Part shown: one piece after another, positions 35,536-50,908 of the stretch
Layout: the number at the start of each line of letters is the position of its first letter
Numbering within the stretch: the stretch's first letter is position 1
DNA from: Bugulina stolonifera
Taxonomy: Eukaryota; Bryozoa; Gymnolaemata; Cheilostomatida; Bugulidae
Direction: 5' to 3'
DNA: 64,000 bases
Assembly (NCBI GenBank): GCA_935421135.1
Contig: OW285193.1
Span: forward strand, 6,752,496-6,816,495
Position numbers and translations under genes: made by a program
Notes under the pieces: model-generated
What the model was told of the DNA's origin: nothing
Databases searched by the model: none
What the model saw: the letters and a program-made list of their open reading frames with translations, nothing else

Positions 35536-36358
35536 CTGACTGACTAATATATGCTATGTGACATATATCCACAGGTAGCTAAAGTTTCATAAAACAATAT
35601 CTCTTCTAGCATTCACAAGTCTGAACCAATGTTATGTTTTGCTCTTTATTCAAACAATTAAAGCTACACATCTAATGAGCTGAGAGTATGAGAACATAAT
35701 ATTCTGAAGCATTTAAGAAACATTGTACAAATTAATAATCCACGTTTAAAACTTCTAACAAATAACTTGGGCATATGCCAATATTGTTATGATTTGATAT
35801 ACTGTACTATGTAAGTGACTTACATGTAAATGTGCATTGTAAATGCACTACTGCCAAACAATAACTTAAACAACAATATTGTTGCTAGAATCAATATATA
35901 GGACATAATGCTTAATCCCCTAAAATTCAAGCATAATAATATATTAGTTCTAATATTACATGTTTGAATGGCCTAGCACACACACCACAGTTATATTTGT
36001 GTATATCCATCATCATGTCCCAAAGTATGATAGTCTAACACTCACACAATAGTTGAGGACATGGCATACCACTCAATCTAGCTCGACCAAATTCCTGATC
36101 TTAAATTTTCACCCTGCACTAATAAAATAACCATAAACCGAAAAAACATGTTGTTTGACAAAATTATATGTTTTTGAGGTTAGTAAAAGGCCTCATGTTT
36201 GTAGCAGTTTAATCCACAATAACAACATCTATAAAACATCAATAGCAGCATCAGATTAACACAGCTTACTACATACATGTATATACTAATACTTTAATAT
36301 GTTTATTATTGCGTAGCTAATACAATCATGCACTTCTGGTGATTCAAAGCTGGCAAAT
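35536..36358. other. Spacer and 3' flank of CLCA gene A
   Basis: Nothing recognised except AATAAA on the minus strand at 36,302-36,307, about 50 bp past the gene A stop, the likely polyadenylation signal. Confidence 0.5.
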
Positions 36359-39300
36359 TCATATAGCAGTGACAGTTCCAGTAGGCTCCTTGACTGGGAC
36401 CACATCATATGCTCTAAAATATACCATTAATGAAATAATGATCTTATATTTAGCCTGATTACAAAAATTGAAGTACTGATTGTAATTGTTCATAGGCAGG
36501 ACAATATAATATGAAATCATCATGCTATACATGGATTGTAATTGCAGATCACTGAATTTGCAAATCCCCAAGACCATGTAATATTTTGTTTGAATATCAC
36601 TTATCCATATGGTGATCTAGGCGCACCTAAATTTTCTTTCAATACTTGTATATTTCATAATTCTATCAGCTTAAGTAGTCTAAATATGCTTGCTGCATTT
36701 GGAAAACTTACTCTTTTCTACTGCTAGAATAACGTTTGAATGCAAGGAGAGCCAAAATGATGAAGAGCAGTAACATCACACCTCCACCGATTCCCAAACC
36801 CACAGCTAGCCATTTCTTTGACTCATTACTCTAAAAACGAAACAGGAATAATTAATCGTTGAAATACTTGTACATAGAATACAAATACAGCGTGAGTGTG
36901 ACATACTGTGGGCGTGTTACAATGCGCTTCAAAATTGTAAATTTTGCACGGCAAGGTATATAATAGAACTTTGCTCTCTTTATACAGTCGGCGAAAACGA
37001 TCTGGTAAATACTGGAATTCTCAGCACTTCAAAAAGTCTATGAAAAGAGCATTGGTTCAGAGTTTAGATCATCATTATTATATAGGTTAATTATATTACA
37101 TAACCACATGCACATGTGTACATTATTTATATACATGTACACGGAGAGCACATGTTATGTACATTCTGTGTTTGCCTAACAGCTCATAGAATGCTTCTGT
37201 AATTTGCTGAAAACAAGCAGCCCCTATCATGCAGACAATCCTACATAGTCAGACTTACCTTTTCTGATACCACCTCATTAGTCGATGACACATCAGCTGT
37301 CGTAGTAGATGGCAACTATAAAAGAACAACTATGCTAAAAGTATATTGAAACAGTCATAGTGACAATAAGATTGTTACTCACTTGTATTCTCTGGTATAT
37401 ACGTGTGTGTAGTAGCACGTAGTTAGATATTCCACTTTTTATGAAGTTCGAAACTAATTAGCAGTACAACCTCTTTATAGCCGGTATGCAGGCAGGCAAG
37501 GTGTGTATGCACAACTAAGTATTTCCCATTTCAGTACCCAAATCAAATACAACTGGACTAATATACCATTATACTAGAGCACAATGGTTTTAACAGAACA
37601 GAGACTGTAATTTACTAACAGATAGAAAGTGCAAGCACATTTTATACTTCGATCATGTTAATTGTACAGTCGAGTTGCTCTGATACGAACCAGCCAATAA
37701 AAACTCTCTGGATCGACAAAGGTAAGAGCCACAGGGTTAGAATAATCTGCTACATTGCCAAGGTCATCTTCAGCAGACATTCTGATGTAGTAAGTGCTTA
37801 GACTCTCATTGGCTGGGTTACCAAATTCAAGTTTATCTAGAAATTATACATCAGTTCATCTCCATCAAGAATAAAATAAAATGAGTGTCTATAACTACAC
37901 CTGGAAGAATTTACAAGGCTTCTTATAATATTTTCTTAGTCAGGAATTTTTATCCTGCTCTGTGGAAAGTCAAAAGAGCTGTCACAAAATTCACAGCTGC
38001 TCTAATTTCATTCGGTCAGCAAAGCATGCACACTTTGACATGGATTTCTAAAAATATATGAACTTTAAAGCAGTTACTGAATTAAGTACATTTATTATTA
38101 TTTATTTAACTTTTGACATTAATATTGGTTGCCATTTATATGCAATATACAATGTACATGCATTATGCAATACTTACTCTTGTTACCAAAATGGCTGTTG
38201 TTGTGTCATTAGACAAAAAGTGATTTACTGGAACAACTTCTGCATACCAAATGTGTTTTTCTACATGTATAATAGTACTAATCCGTAGAACTCAAGCTAT
38301 CAACCTAATTTCATTCTTACCAAAATCAATAGCAAGGTTGAGTTTAGTTCCTGCATCTACTAGTAGGTTACTGAGATCTGTTGAGATACTTTCATGGTCT
38401 CTTTCTATTGGCTGAAGATGATCTAGTGATGAGTCATTCGACACGTAAATATTGTAGGCAGCAGCTGTAGAAACAATATGTTGTGCACTAAATAGATGAC
38501 ACAGAATAAAGGTTAGTGGCCACCATACATACTTCACATAAACGCTACCAGAAAGGATTACGAACACTAGTAAGATTATGACGCAATGTGATTTTATACA
38601 AGAGTTTTCTATTTGTCAGATAATGCTAATGCATGAGTGCAGAGAGCCTAGGTATGAATTTTGTAAACTTCATATTTCAATTTATTTTGAAAATCTCACC
38701 TCTACCAATGTTCAAGTCATTTCCAGGAGCTGTCCAAGTAAGATTGAACACTCTAGTCTGGTTTTCTCCACTGCTTTCAAAGCTCACTGTCAAATCTTTT
38801 ATTCTCTCTGGAGGTGTGGTGTCTGGGACAGGAAAGTGATTTAACACATTCACCACACCACCTACAAAAGCATGACATTTTAAACTGGCTTTTAATGGAA
38901 CGAAAGACTGTCTCGTTCTGCCATCAATGACTGTCACATTCAACCAATAATATTCATTAAGACACTCAAAACTTACCAGTTTTTGTTCTGACTACTCTCC
39001 CAAGACTTGAATCCTCACAATCCACACATCTTTTCACCCTACTAGGACCAAGGTCATCTGTTGAGGGTGATATGCCTTCCCCATCTATTTTGAGCTAATG
39101 TTTTTTGCAAAGAAACTATTTGGTGAGCAATGGCGGAATAAATAGATACAGTCTATTTGATCAAGGTGTACATAATGCAACAAGGAACTCCGAGCACTAT
39201 TCACTACAGGAAGAGAAGTCAAGGAAATATTAATCTTAATAACACTACTAATAACGTGACCGGAGCAGACATGAAAACTAGAAAAATTTCATGTGAATCA

Positions 39301-42300
39301 TGTTTTCAAGTCTATTTTCACTCAGTTTCTCGTTTTTCTACTTACGCGTATGTTATAGTAACCACTACCAGCAAACTTATGAGGGCTTAATGTGCTAGTG
39401 TATATCCCATCATTAGGTGTCGAATCCATACCTATAAAGCAGAGACGGATTAAGCAATTATAAGGGTCTGATAGTTGCACTAGTTGTCTATTTTATCCAT
39501 AGAAAAAGATAAAGGCTTTAGTTGTGGACGCTAAAAGTAGTTAGATACAATGCTTCAATATCATCATTCTCCTATATAAAAGTTGACAGCAATGAACATG
39601 TTAAAATCTGATGCTCTACAGCCCATGTGAGTATGCACTTGCGCGTCATGACCAAGAGCTTTATACAGTTTATTAAGCTGTAATACTGCATCGTTATTGA
39701 CTGTCCATGAATTGCCTTTGATAATTTTCTTATCTTAATTGTAGTTTCATGCTACAAGCACCTGGTAGACTTTTAGACACTATTCAAATATTTATAAAGA
39801 TGGCCAAAGCAGGCAAAGTTGCGCCTACAATTTGTTAGGAGTTAAGCTTAGGGGTAGATTAGCTTCGCTGGTATGATTTTGCATACATGCAATTATAAAT
39901 ACAAGTATTGAAAAGCTACTGATATAATAACAACATGAAAGGTTTTGACCAGAAGGATTAGTTCTATAGTACATTTTTTTTGTTGTGCTACACTTATATC
40001 AAAGAACATCATATACACTTTTTGATTATAGCTAAATATACCTGTTCCATCATCTACACTCATTAGAATAATCTCCTGGCCAGAAGCCATCTTCACTATG
40101 GTATACACAGTGAGATTCAACACTGGAGTCAGACCTTGAAATATGGCTGTGTATATCTTTAGCTAAAAGAGTATTTGGCATTAATAATCATCGTTAGGTG
40201 TAGGTATGACATAGCATTTAAGTTGGGAACCGATTCCATATAGCTTTATACAATATCAATTTCCAGTGATTTTCTTTTTGGAATTTTAATGTGGGATTCC
40301 ATTGCTAAAGAAAAAAACAGTCAATTTTTGCTCTGTGATCAAGTGCTTAGCTGCACCTTGCATAACATACCCATTATATTACATGTATATGTTACATGTT
40401 GTGAGGTGGAGTGACACAATCAATGCCGACCTCCGCTGACTTGATCTTGACAAAAGCGACGCGAGCGACCGAATACGATGGAATAGTTTGGTAGAACTGG
40501 GAGTTTGGCAAAAACCTGCCACCCGATCAGGACATGGCGGTGAAAGGTGAGTAAGGTGAGTAAGGTGAGCATATGCTACATGTTGCAGAGTTTATATACA
40601 TGTAGATATTAAATATCTGACTTCAGGCTCAGATTCTAGAGGGAAAATAATTATGATACCGCTTACCATTGTGTCCGGTGTAAATTTGACATCTGGCTCA
40701 TTAACTCTTGTTGTAATAGTGATGGGATTTACTCCAGGAACAGGTTTGGAAGTCACAGAGACCAAAACATTGAGAACCTCTGCTGGGTTTCTCTTGGTTA
40801 TAGTGTAAACAATGTCGCTTTTACTCTATAACAGAATATCATCTAACATTAATTTGCCAATTTATAATATTTTGTTCGGAGTAACCCGTGCTTTAAAGGA
40901 ACTAGCTTAACCTAAGCAGACCAAATCCAACAAAACGACTATAGAAAAATTTTCCTAGCTTTCACTTACATTGTAGTTTCTGTTTGTTCTCACTTTCTTT
41001 TACTTGTCACAACACTCCTTGTTTATTGTAAACTAAATTGCGATCAAAGGCAAGACTGTTATGTGATGCAAAACGTTCTGTGTACGTGCTCATACACAGC
41101 TAGTTATGTAATGCACACGTAGTTGCATTCTCCATCTAATGTTTCTAATCTTTAATTGAGTATCCAACATACCGCAACACCATTCACCACTGCTTTCACT
41201 AGTTTAGCTTGCACATTCCTAGTAACTGTGACAGCGTTTCCTTTAGAGGTACTGACGTCTACATCAAAGTTGTCTGTACCAGAATATGAAAGAAGAAGAG
41301 TTGTGTTTACTCCAATGGTTGAGTCAATAGATATCGTATCTGCAAGAGATTTTCTTGTAGAGGGAATACTGACCTCCTCATTCATCAACTAAAAAACAAA
41401 CCATCTTCTTTGATTTCTCATGTTACAGACACATGCCATGCGATGAATCTTTCACTTAATCCTCAGATAAATAAATAATGTTGACTCATAATGCCAATAA
41501 TAAATTTCATGTAGTACATAATGTAACGCATGAACAATAGTATTATGTAACCGTATAAATGCTTTCATTTTACTGGACTGGTTTGTAAAATGTAGAAATC
41601 AGGATTTAACCACATATACTCGTACATGCACAAGACATGAGAAATTCTACTTACAGAAGAGATACTGATTTTTCTGCAGCCTTTCGCCGTTGTATCAATC
41701 AAAGCTTGATTCAGCCCTGTCTTTGAGTCTGAATCATCTGTAGAATATCTCTTTCCTCCAGTTTCGTCGGCAATTTCCAGTACCACTTGGTCAGCTTGTT
41801 GCCTATTTCATATAGCACATCAATGCACTTTTCAGCAGAGAACCTAAATTATCACGGTGTTTCAGCTGGTATGCACTGGCTCTCTGACTCAACTTTCCCA
41901 CAACTACGAGCTAATGACGAATACAATTTATTATAACCCTATTGCAGTGAGAACATACATGTAAGACTGTGCTGGGTATACCTGTTATACGTGTACCAAA
42001 CAGTAATGGGTCCTTATATTTAATACGAAAATGTGAAAAATCATTCAAGATGAAGGAGAGGTTTCTGGACAACATACCCATACAATAAGGTGTCTACAGT
42101 AATCCGTAATCCCTTTAGTTTAGGTATCACCCTTGAGGCACTGCCATCTTTCCCATCACTGACCAGAAATATTCGAGTTTTGTCAAGAGCAACACTCAGA
42201 GCACCAGTGTAAGATGTCAAAACCTGAAAAAATATTCACTCACCAATAAAATACTTACAGTTTAAAATATTGCAAGCAGTTTCCATTACATTACAAATAT

Positions 42301-45300
42301 TTATATATATAACTATGTGCGTATATATACGCATATGTACGTATATAATTATAATATTATAATATTATAATTATATATTATATTATATATGTATATGTAC
42401 GTACATGTGTATATACGTATATATATATAACTATATACGTATATATACGTATTATATATAATTATATATACGTATATATATATAGATAATTTATGTGGTC
42501 TGTTTATATTGATATCCTGCAGATATAAAACATCACTGTCATACACTAATGCGCGGTGTAAGATTTACCGCTGTGCATTTGTCAAGACCATCAGCAATAG
42601 AGGTTCCTCCATCGGCAACGGTCGGTAAGGTGTTTGCTAATCTTTCTCTGGTTGTGAGACTATTTATGACCGTCATGTCCGACAGAATACTTGCAGCAGA
42701 ATTAAATGACACAACACCTACAGCAGTTCCATTTCTTAAGAATTCTGTTATGTATATCCACATTGCAGTCTGCATCTTGGTTATTCTACTATGATCCTAA
42801 AAAATGAATTTGACAATTTATAGTTTTCTGGATTGGTTTCAATTCCCTGCTGTACATGTATATGCTTATATGATGTACATGTATAATATCATCTGAATCC
42901 TTCCTTCGATTGAAACTTTGGGGACAGTAATTTCAAGCAATAATACTGAGTATCAAGGTTGATAATATCTGAATTGGAATTCTCGCAGTCACTACTTATT
43001 GTGCCAACACTTTCAGCTATAGATCAGAACTCCATGAAGATGACTGTCTGCCCATGCATGCTTAGTGGTAGTGAGGTTAACTATACAATAATATAATCGT
43101 TATTAATTGATCCTTATGATATACCATGTAAGAGATTGCTACTGTACTGTACCATAAGTATTGGACAATATTACAATCATGTACTATGACTATGAGTGTA
43201 CATGTATAATAGTGTTAACCTTATTTTCTGAATAATTAGGTATTAATAATACAGCTAGTGGCATAATTCAACAATTTCGTTGTCAATATCTCAGCAAACC
43301 AATGCTTTAAATGTGAATTCAGATTTAAATTTGGAATGTAAAACTGCCGGCTAGCTTTACATACAATAGTATAAGGAAAACGGAAAAAAGATGCTATTTA
43401 AAATACCCTCATGCTGCCAGATACATCCAGTGCTAGACAGACAATGTCCTGGGGACATTTGGTTACAATCTCCGCAGGTGGTACTTTTGGCTTCATTGTT
43501 GGAGCCGTAGGAACAGCCTTCATCTTGGCTGTTGAGTGATCATTATCTGTCACTGTTTCAGTAGTAGTGCCTTCTCCAACTCTCTCTACTGCCCCATATT
43601 CCTGTACTATTTTGAATGTGGGATCAGGGAGGGCAACTCCCTTTCTTAAGCTTCTATGATCCACCGCTGAAACAAGATGACCAAAAATATATAAATATCA
43701 TACTGATAATACACTTGACACCATTGTAAGCATTTGTGTTTATTAAGCCTTCGTCAATATAAAAGAAGCAAATAAATTCAAAATTTTGGCCTAGAATCTC
43801 AAAATTGTTGTTAACAGCCAAATACACTGCCGCCCCATTGAACATACATGTATTTCATTCTGAGCACTATCATACAGTTTGAGATATGACAACACTGTAT
43901 AACCTCTGACACCTAAACAAAGAACAGAATGATAACATACTATGGAACATCACCTCGTGTACATGTGTAACCTGTATAATAGCAAATAAAATATGACATA
44001 AATGTACATGTACTGGCTGGTAGACAGATCAAAGCTATAAATTAAATTCTTAAACATTTTTAGGGCATTAGCAATGAGCTAGAGATGGCTGCAGTATATT
44101 GATGTACATGTAATGATATGCAAACAACCCCAAACTTGCACCAATAATAACATTTCAAATGTTTTTTTGAAGATCAAATATCAAAATCTTTTATAATGTA
44201 CTGTATATTCTCTTTTATTAAAAGCTAAATTCTCACAAAAGTCGGATAGCTGCTTCATAACTTCCCAGGCACTTTTTTCTTTGCACAGTCTGTTCTGTCT
44301 GTTTGGAGCCTCTTTGCTGTGTGACTCTTTGGAGCAGAATTCAGTTATCTGCAAAAAATGGATAGTAGGTTACACCTCGAAAGGCGGATATTGACAAAGT
44401 ATAATATCTTGGTAACATATTTTATTATCATACGTGTGTAACAGATTTCATAAATTTAGATACATGTATTAAATAGTATTAGTAATTTATAATTTGGCAC
44501 TCCGTATATATTTCCCACCTGATCCAAATGTTCTTTGTACATTATGGATGTGTTTGAGAAGCTTTCGGATGGAACCAGCTCGCAGTCTCCAGTTTTGTAA
44601 TCACTTTCTTCGCAATTCCCTCCTGTTCTCAGATTTATTATTCTCCCAGAAAATCCTTTCTTGCTGCATCTGTGTTGGATATATTAATACATGCATATAT
44701 TGTTTATGCTACTCTTACTTTACTATTCTGCGTTGCATGCAATGTACTAAGTAAAATGTTGCCATCCTCCAATGGTTTGCCTGAACATTAATTTTCTAGT
44801 ATCCATGTCGTTCAAATAAACTAAATCTAATGTGAGCTTCATTTTCATCCTGATACAAAAATGATGCTGCATCACGAATAACTGGGTTAACTTCCTATGC
44901 AAGATGTAGTTTGGTGGAACACAGTCTAACTAAAGATGATAGTTACATGCTTCAAACTCAAGATCAAATAATTATATTAGACCAGAAGCGCACAGAATCG
45001 CCTATCTTCCTCTATTTATTGTGATGCATACACTACAAGCTTCATTTGTGATCATTATTTTCCAGAAAAGATGTGAAGTGTAGTAAAAATTTTAGGTCTC
45101 TGTAGCGTTCAGAGCAATCCATGTAATGCACTTGAACATCGCAACTACATTGTAGCTAATATTTTCATGCCTATGAGTTAGTTACATTCACTGTTTCATG
45201 CATTTATTAATTCAATAAATTATGATTTAGAGCCATAAGCCATGCCCTGCATACCACAATAGTATCTTCAAACCGCTGTTTTGCTAGTTATCCTCAATAA

Positions 45301-48300
45301 GTACAAATATCTAGCAACACCATAATATAACTATAGGCTAAATGAGACCACATACGTTGTAGCGCGCAAAGCTTCTTGGTCAGAATAGAACTTTGGAGAT
45401 ATTTCATCAGCTCTCTGAACATCCTCATCAAATAGTCCCCATCTTAGATGGGCAAACTCTCTCACAATTCTCTTTTCTACAAGCAGAATCCTTCCTCAAA
45501 ATACAAAACTTTAAATTAGTTCTATCTGGTGGCTTTTTTATTTAGTTGCTATAAGCAACTAGGCTTGTGTTTGAGGCACTTTCTTATTGGGCACAAACTT
45601 TGTAAAATGTAATGTATTACTGTACGTTTTCAAATAGAAGTCATATTTTCTACCCAAATAAATTTGTTAGAACAATATTATTTCTGTAGCATTTTAGTCA
45701 GTGCCGCTGTGAGTTAATTTCACATAAAGTTATACTGGTTGTCATAATATACAGTATGTACAGGTACATGTGTATATTATATTAAACTATAATCATAGTG
45801 TGGTATCTTATCTTGTCTTACATACTCCTATAATTGGGTATAAGTGGTGGGGTATAGCCTGTAGTAGAGAATGTGAAAAATCTATTGGATTATCATTCAA
45901 TTCACTGTTTACATGTAATTACCATAGAGCACTAACCTCTAGGTCACGGCTGATCCTTTCATAGCTACAGCTACAGGTAAAATATAATATCTGTATATTA
46001 TTATTTCACTAATTACATAGTATACTATTTCTCAGGACTTACCTGGCTTGGAATCCGCTCTTATTGTTTCATTGATCAGATATTCTGGGGTGAAATGTAT
46101 GTAGTCCCCTTCCTCGCCACATAGCCCAGGTTGTAGGGTGTACGGTGTATCCCCCCATGCTTTGTTTGATGGTGCAATCAAGATTCTAGCTAGATTGCTT
46201 TTTTCTTTTGTAGCCTAAAACCCAACAGCAAAGGAACTGTTGTAATGTTGCAGCATTTTCAGGAACAAGAATTTATACAGGTGCTATTACAAAATTTTGA
46301 GCAATTACACATTTGGTTGAATTAATATTGAACTACTCGCTGTTTGGTGTCAGGGTTTTGAGCTTGAAGTGAAGTTATGTAAACAAAAGGCGACCTTCAA
46401 CCTTCACAACATACCACCAACAGTCATAATAAATGATTAAATTTTGATTTTTCGTGTTTATAAAATATGTCTGAAACATTTTGTAGGCTACATGTAAATA
46501 TAGTGATGATTATTTTCGATATGAAGCTTTTGGTATCTAAATATATATTCTCAAGAAATTTCAATTATTACTTTTTGCATGAGAACCAATTCCATTCTTG
46601 GACATCCGATGCATTACTGCACCAACGTTTGAGAAATTGAGGCTGAGAACAAGAGAACATGACTTTTTATTTCGTTTAAATTGCCTGACGACGTAGAAGA
46701 TAATTATACATGTTTCTGGGATACCACTTTCATTATTTGCCAAGAGCGATATAGCTACAGGCTCTATTGATTTCAAAGAGCGAAGCTTCACCTGTGTAGT
46801 TATATCACAAGAGTCACGTAGAATATACATGTACATGTACATTTGTATATCCAATTGCATTAACTTAAAATAAAATTCAGTATACAATGTACATGTATGC
46901 TGTAATATAACCTAACATGAGTACAAAAGAATACACCTTATATGACTATAACAAATGACCCAAATACACTGCTAACCTTGACGCAGCAATTTTTACTAGG
47001 CTTGCAATGTTGCTCATGATGTAAAAATCCGAAGGGATGCTTGAAAACTTGTTTACAACAATTTTACCAAACATCACCAAATCGAAAAGTGTGATTGAGC
47101 TTTCATGGTAACTAATTCATACATGTAAGTAGCAGGCAGCATATAATGTATTATTATTACACGAATACTGCCCAGGTTTCAAGCTTGCTTCCACATTATA
47201 TCCACAGACTATTTCATTTAGCATTTGCTCTGCAGCATGTTAACAAGAAATTGACACTACACACATTTCCTTATGTATTAATTGCACCAGAAACTGAACA
47301 TACACATTTTATGCATCAATAAAGTAATCTTGAATTAGCTAGAATGACAATTTGGACTTTACTTAAGGTGAATAGACAATGAGAATGGAGTTGAAAACAA
47401 CAGCACAGTGAATTATAATGATGCCAAGTGTCCTCAAGTGCTAGATATGCATGAGCATGCATACTATAAGTGTATTAGTCAACAGTCAATAACTCTGAAC
47501 TTGAAAACAAATACCAGCTTTATCTCTTATTCGACATCAAGACAAAATTACCCTTGTTCAGTTTGATTGCAATAACGTACAATGTAATTACAGTGACAGC
47601 TCAATTTAATGTATATGGTATTTGGATTGAAGTGCAGTGGTGTTAGCTATTGTAATGTCATGCATTGGAAATTTTAGTGCAAGTATTTTTCTAAATACAA
47701 CATGGAAGTAAGCAAACTGTTTATTGTATGTCATAGTATTATGCTTGGGCACGCTCATCAATCCCAAAGATCAATATTAAGGTGACATATTGTTTAAATT
47801 TGAGTGCAATCCTATTCAGCGCAGCGAGAAGCCTTAATTTTATTGATTGAAAATTATATACAAGTAAAAGTACTCATTGTTTACAAAATGTTGAACTACA
47901 AGGGCCCTTGAATTCATATTATGTCATGCAATATTCTAATACGGCAAATCTTACATTCTCATGCAGAATTATACACGCCCCTGGAACGTACTTACATAAT
48001 TGTAAGAATGAAGTCCAAAATGATACTATACCTAGAAGGCAATAAGGCAAATGGTCATCATTGGGTTGATTGTTTTAAAACATGAAACAATTTTTGTTAG
48101 CCTCTTACTAAATACTCGCATACATGTACATGTACATCAATCCATGACGTGTGCTCTACATCACGTATGCACGCACTTGGGTTTGCAAGGGTAAAAGCGG
48201 ATTGATGACTACACTGTCTGAAGCTATCCTAAATATTATTATCAACTGCTTTCACTGATAAAGCAACGCATGTACGTCTATTTAAAGTCACCAATTAGGT

Positions 48301-50754
48301 TATTAACTTATAACAAGCTACATGTAAATAGGCTTAGTTACAAGAGAATACTTGAATATAGACACAGAAATTTGTCCTCAGACAGAAACTAATCATGTAA
48401 TATAAATGAATACTTTTGAAAAAAGTCATATCAGAACACATAAACATTATCTTCAAAAATGGACTAATTGTATAAAATATAAATAAATGATATAATGTAG
48501 CTGTGAAATACTTTTGTAGTTGTTCAAACATATTATATTACATTACCATAAACTGTACGACCTACCGTTTGCCATGCTTGGTTGAGGCTCCAAGTATTCG
48601 GTACAAGTATTGTGATGTTTGAGAAGTAGACCTGCCCTCCAGTGGAGTTCAACAGAAACTCTGATGCTTCAGTAAAATAATACTACAAAAGGACAATTTC
48701 AATATTATAGTTCAGTATGTTATCACCGCAATTATAATACCTCGGCAATGGACAAATAAAGAGATTCCTAGACGAATGTGGGAGGAAATTGCATACTAGG
48801 CTTTTATCACAGAAAAGGGAATCGCGTTCTAGTTGCCCATCGCATGCAATTAAAAAGTGTTTGAGTTTTTACTGTTGTTAAATAGTCATAGATATAAAAG
48901 GCTTGAAATTGCCAGCCACTTACACCAAGGTGCTGAAAAAACAAATTCTCAAGAAATATTTTTCAACTACATCGATAAGCCAATGTGCCATATTGGCTTA
49001 TCAATTAGGTGTGCAATACATGATGATACAACTCCCAGAGTACTTGTACGTTTGAACAGCTTCGACTCATTTTATCAATTTAATTCCTTCGGTTAGTAAA
49101 ACTAACTTATCATGACACAAGAAGCTTATACAGTGATGTAAGTATCTACCAGTAATTTAATCCAAGTTTTAACAAGTAATCTTAATGCAGTTTAATGCCA
49201 TCAGCATAACTTCCACTCCCAAAAGTATTTAAAATAGAAGTACATGTAGCATAATATTTTAATAGATTAAATAGAGGTGAATATCAACATGCAAAAAACG
49301 ATGCTCCCACTTGTTTGGTGGACAGTGAAAGATACGTTAGGTTGGATTTCTAATTAGAAACTCCTTAAGTTATTTAGGCAAAAGTCAGACAGGTTGATAT
49401 AGGGCAAGTTGGACACTACACACTCATATGAATACATTGAAATAGTGTATGTGTAATGAAATTGATAAATAAAATATAATAAATATGCAGTCAGCAGATG
49501 TAGTCTGCATGTAATTCAGTACATGACTACACGCCACCCCAACTTTTCATGCTGCCCAGCACTGAGTTTATACCAAAAACAAAAATTTGTGCAGCATATT
49601 CTGCAGAAAAATAATTTAGTTTACAAAATTTCAAGATTAAGTCCTTTTGGTCCAAGGATAAAAACAAAGCATGCAGACAACAAATATCGTAATATCATCC
49701 TACACATCTCCATGTATCATCGTATCAGGTATTCAATGTTCCTAGACTATCAAGTATAAAGTATAAAATTTGGAATAATTTCCTTCCCCACTCGATGTAC
49801 ATGTTGTATGTATAGCTTAGCATGATCCTAGGGGCTCAATGCATGAATTCAGAGAAAGTTCACGCCATTATTACTGATGAAGATACGAGGGATAAATGAT
49901 GTGATGTAATAAATAACATCAAACAATCCCGCATTATTGAATTTAATATAAATAATAGTCAAAAAGTACTGCATTCAAAACATTTGTTATTGCAAATATT
50001 TTCACGTCAATTACTAAGTGCTCACATTAAGGATGGAGCTGCAGTATTGTGCATGTACACATAAATATGTGTGTACATAACTATCAAACTTTTGTTTCTC
50101 CACACAATAGAATCTGTACAAATATTTAGCCTACAGGTACTTAACCTAACAGCCGTAGTTTGAAGCTACAATGCACGCATATTTTGCAAAAATAGGGCAA
50201 TGATAAAGAATTTAATAGTGAGTTTATTAAATTGAATATTTTGACATGATCTTTTCAGAGGCTACCCTTGGTGAAACTATTAGATTTACCGCCCTTCATG
50301 TACTCTACATAAATGTATAGTACCAATATGCGTGTGGTAAACAGACCTATACAAAGGTTAGACAACACCAATGTTACAAAAAGCTGATGCAAATGATACT
50401 ATGCACATTGGATTACACTATAATTATAACAGTGTAATATATTATAATGTTATACATTGTTCAGTGCACCTGTACAGGAATTATACAGAACACCAGTATT
50501 TATTGCTTGTCGCAATTTTGTCCTAAAGGAATATTGTACCACGCTACAGCAATACTATATCATGTATATCTTACCTGCAGTCTGTCAAGTAGCCTTAGAT
50601 CTTCATGTACAGATTCTTCAATAGCTATGAGGATGTTGCCATACCCCCCATCTCTACTGAGAGTGATATCTTGTCTGGTAGCTCCTATGTTAGATGCTTT
50701 AGCCCAGTGTATGCAAATCACAATGCAAATGCACAGTCTAATGAAACTGCCCAT
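36359..50754 (-). CDS. CLCA-family protein A (calcium-activated chloride channel regulator-like), complete
   Basis: 21 coding exons in transcript order: 50575-50754, 48566-48682, 46043-46214, 45356-45476, 44519-44669, 44237-44348, 43407-43666, 42569-42796, 42078-42223, 41655-41802, 41173-41388, 40667-40825, 40042-40162, 39346-39431, 38977-39094, 38700-38861, 38321-38464, 37691-37836, 37259-37315, 36712-36830, 36359-36413. All phases fit and give 1,005 residues. Signal peptide at 1-20. Residues about 25-290 are the CLCA N-terminal region, with (R)EFAHLRWGLFDE at 162-174, where Arg162 replaces the first zinc His. VWA domain about 357-520 keeps LDVSGSM, GGTSI and SDGKD. Fibronectin-III-like part about 785-925, membrane helix about 955-978, short cytoplasmic tail. 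Family members are secreted or membrane glycoproteins that modulate channels; here the role is inferred. Several NxT/NxS sites are present. The donor of exon 18 (GTTCGT) is weak. Confidence 0.93.
42300..42490. repeat. TATACGTA alternating microsatellite
   Basis: Imperfect alternating pyrimidine-purine DNA (TATATACGTATATA, GTACGTACATG) inside intron 8 of gene A, likely able to form cruciforms. Confidence 0.85.
46215..48565 (-). other. Intron 2 of CLCA gene A
   Basis: The largest intron of gene A. A 108-codon minus-strand frame at 46,561-46,887 has no recognised domain and no splice partner. I see no other feature. Confidence 0.5.
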
Positions 50755-50861
50755 CTTTAGTATCTAAACTTCAGATATGAAGTGAAGGACTACGGTTATC
50801 ATATCCTTAAGTTGAGTGTCTATGTAAACACAAGCAGTGAATTACAAGGCTTGAAGTCAGC

Positions 50862-50908
50862 ACATGATTGGACAATTTACATTGGTGTAGCACACGATTG
50901 GACAATCA
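50862..50908 (-). promoter_or_regulatory. CCAAT-box cluster upstream of CLCA gene A
   Basis: Two direct repeats of GCACA(T/C)GATTGGACAAT (50,860 and 50,890 region) plus one more ATTGG at 50,881 give three CCAAT boxes on the coding strand, about 110-150 bp before the gene A start codon. Position fits a proximal promoter; function is inferred. Confidence 0.35.

Noticed and set aside
46561..46887. 108-codon minus-strand frame in intron 2 of CLCA gene A
   Set aside because: No domain recognised and exons 2 and 3 of gene A join in phase without it; gene B cannot be compared here.
48857..49096. 79-codon plus-strand frame in intron 1 of CLCA gene A
   Set aside because: No domain, no splice or promoter signals; probably chance.
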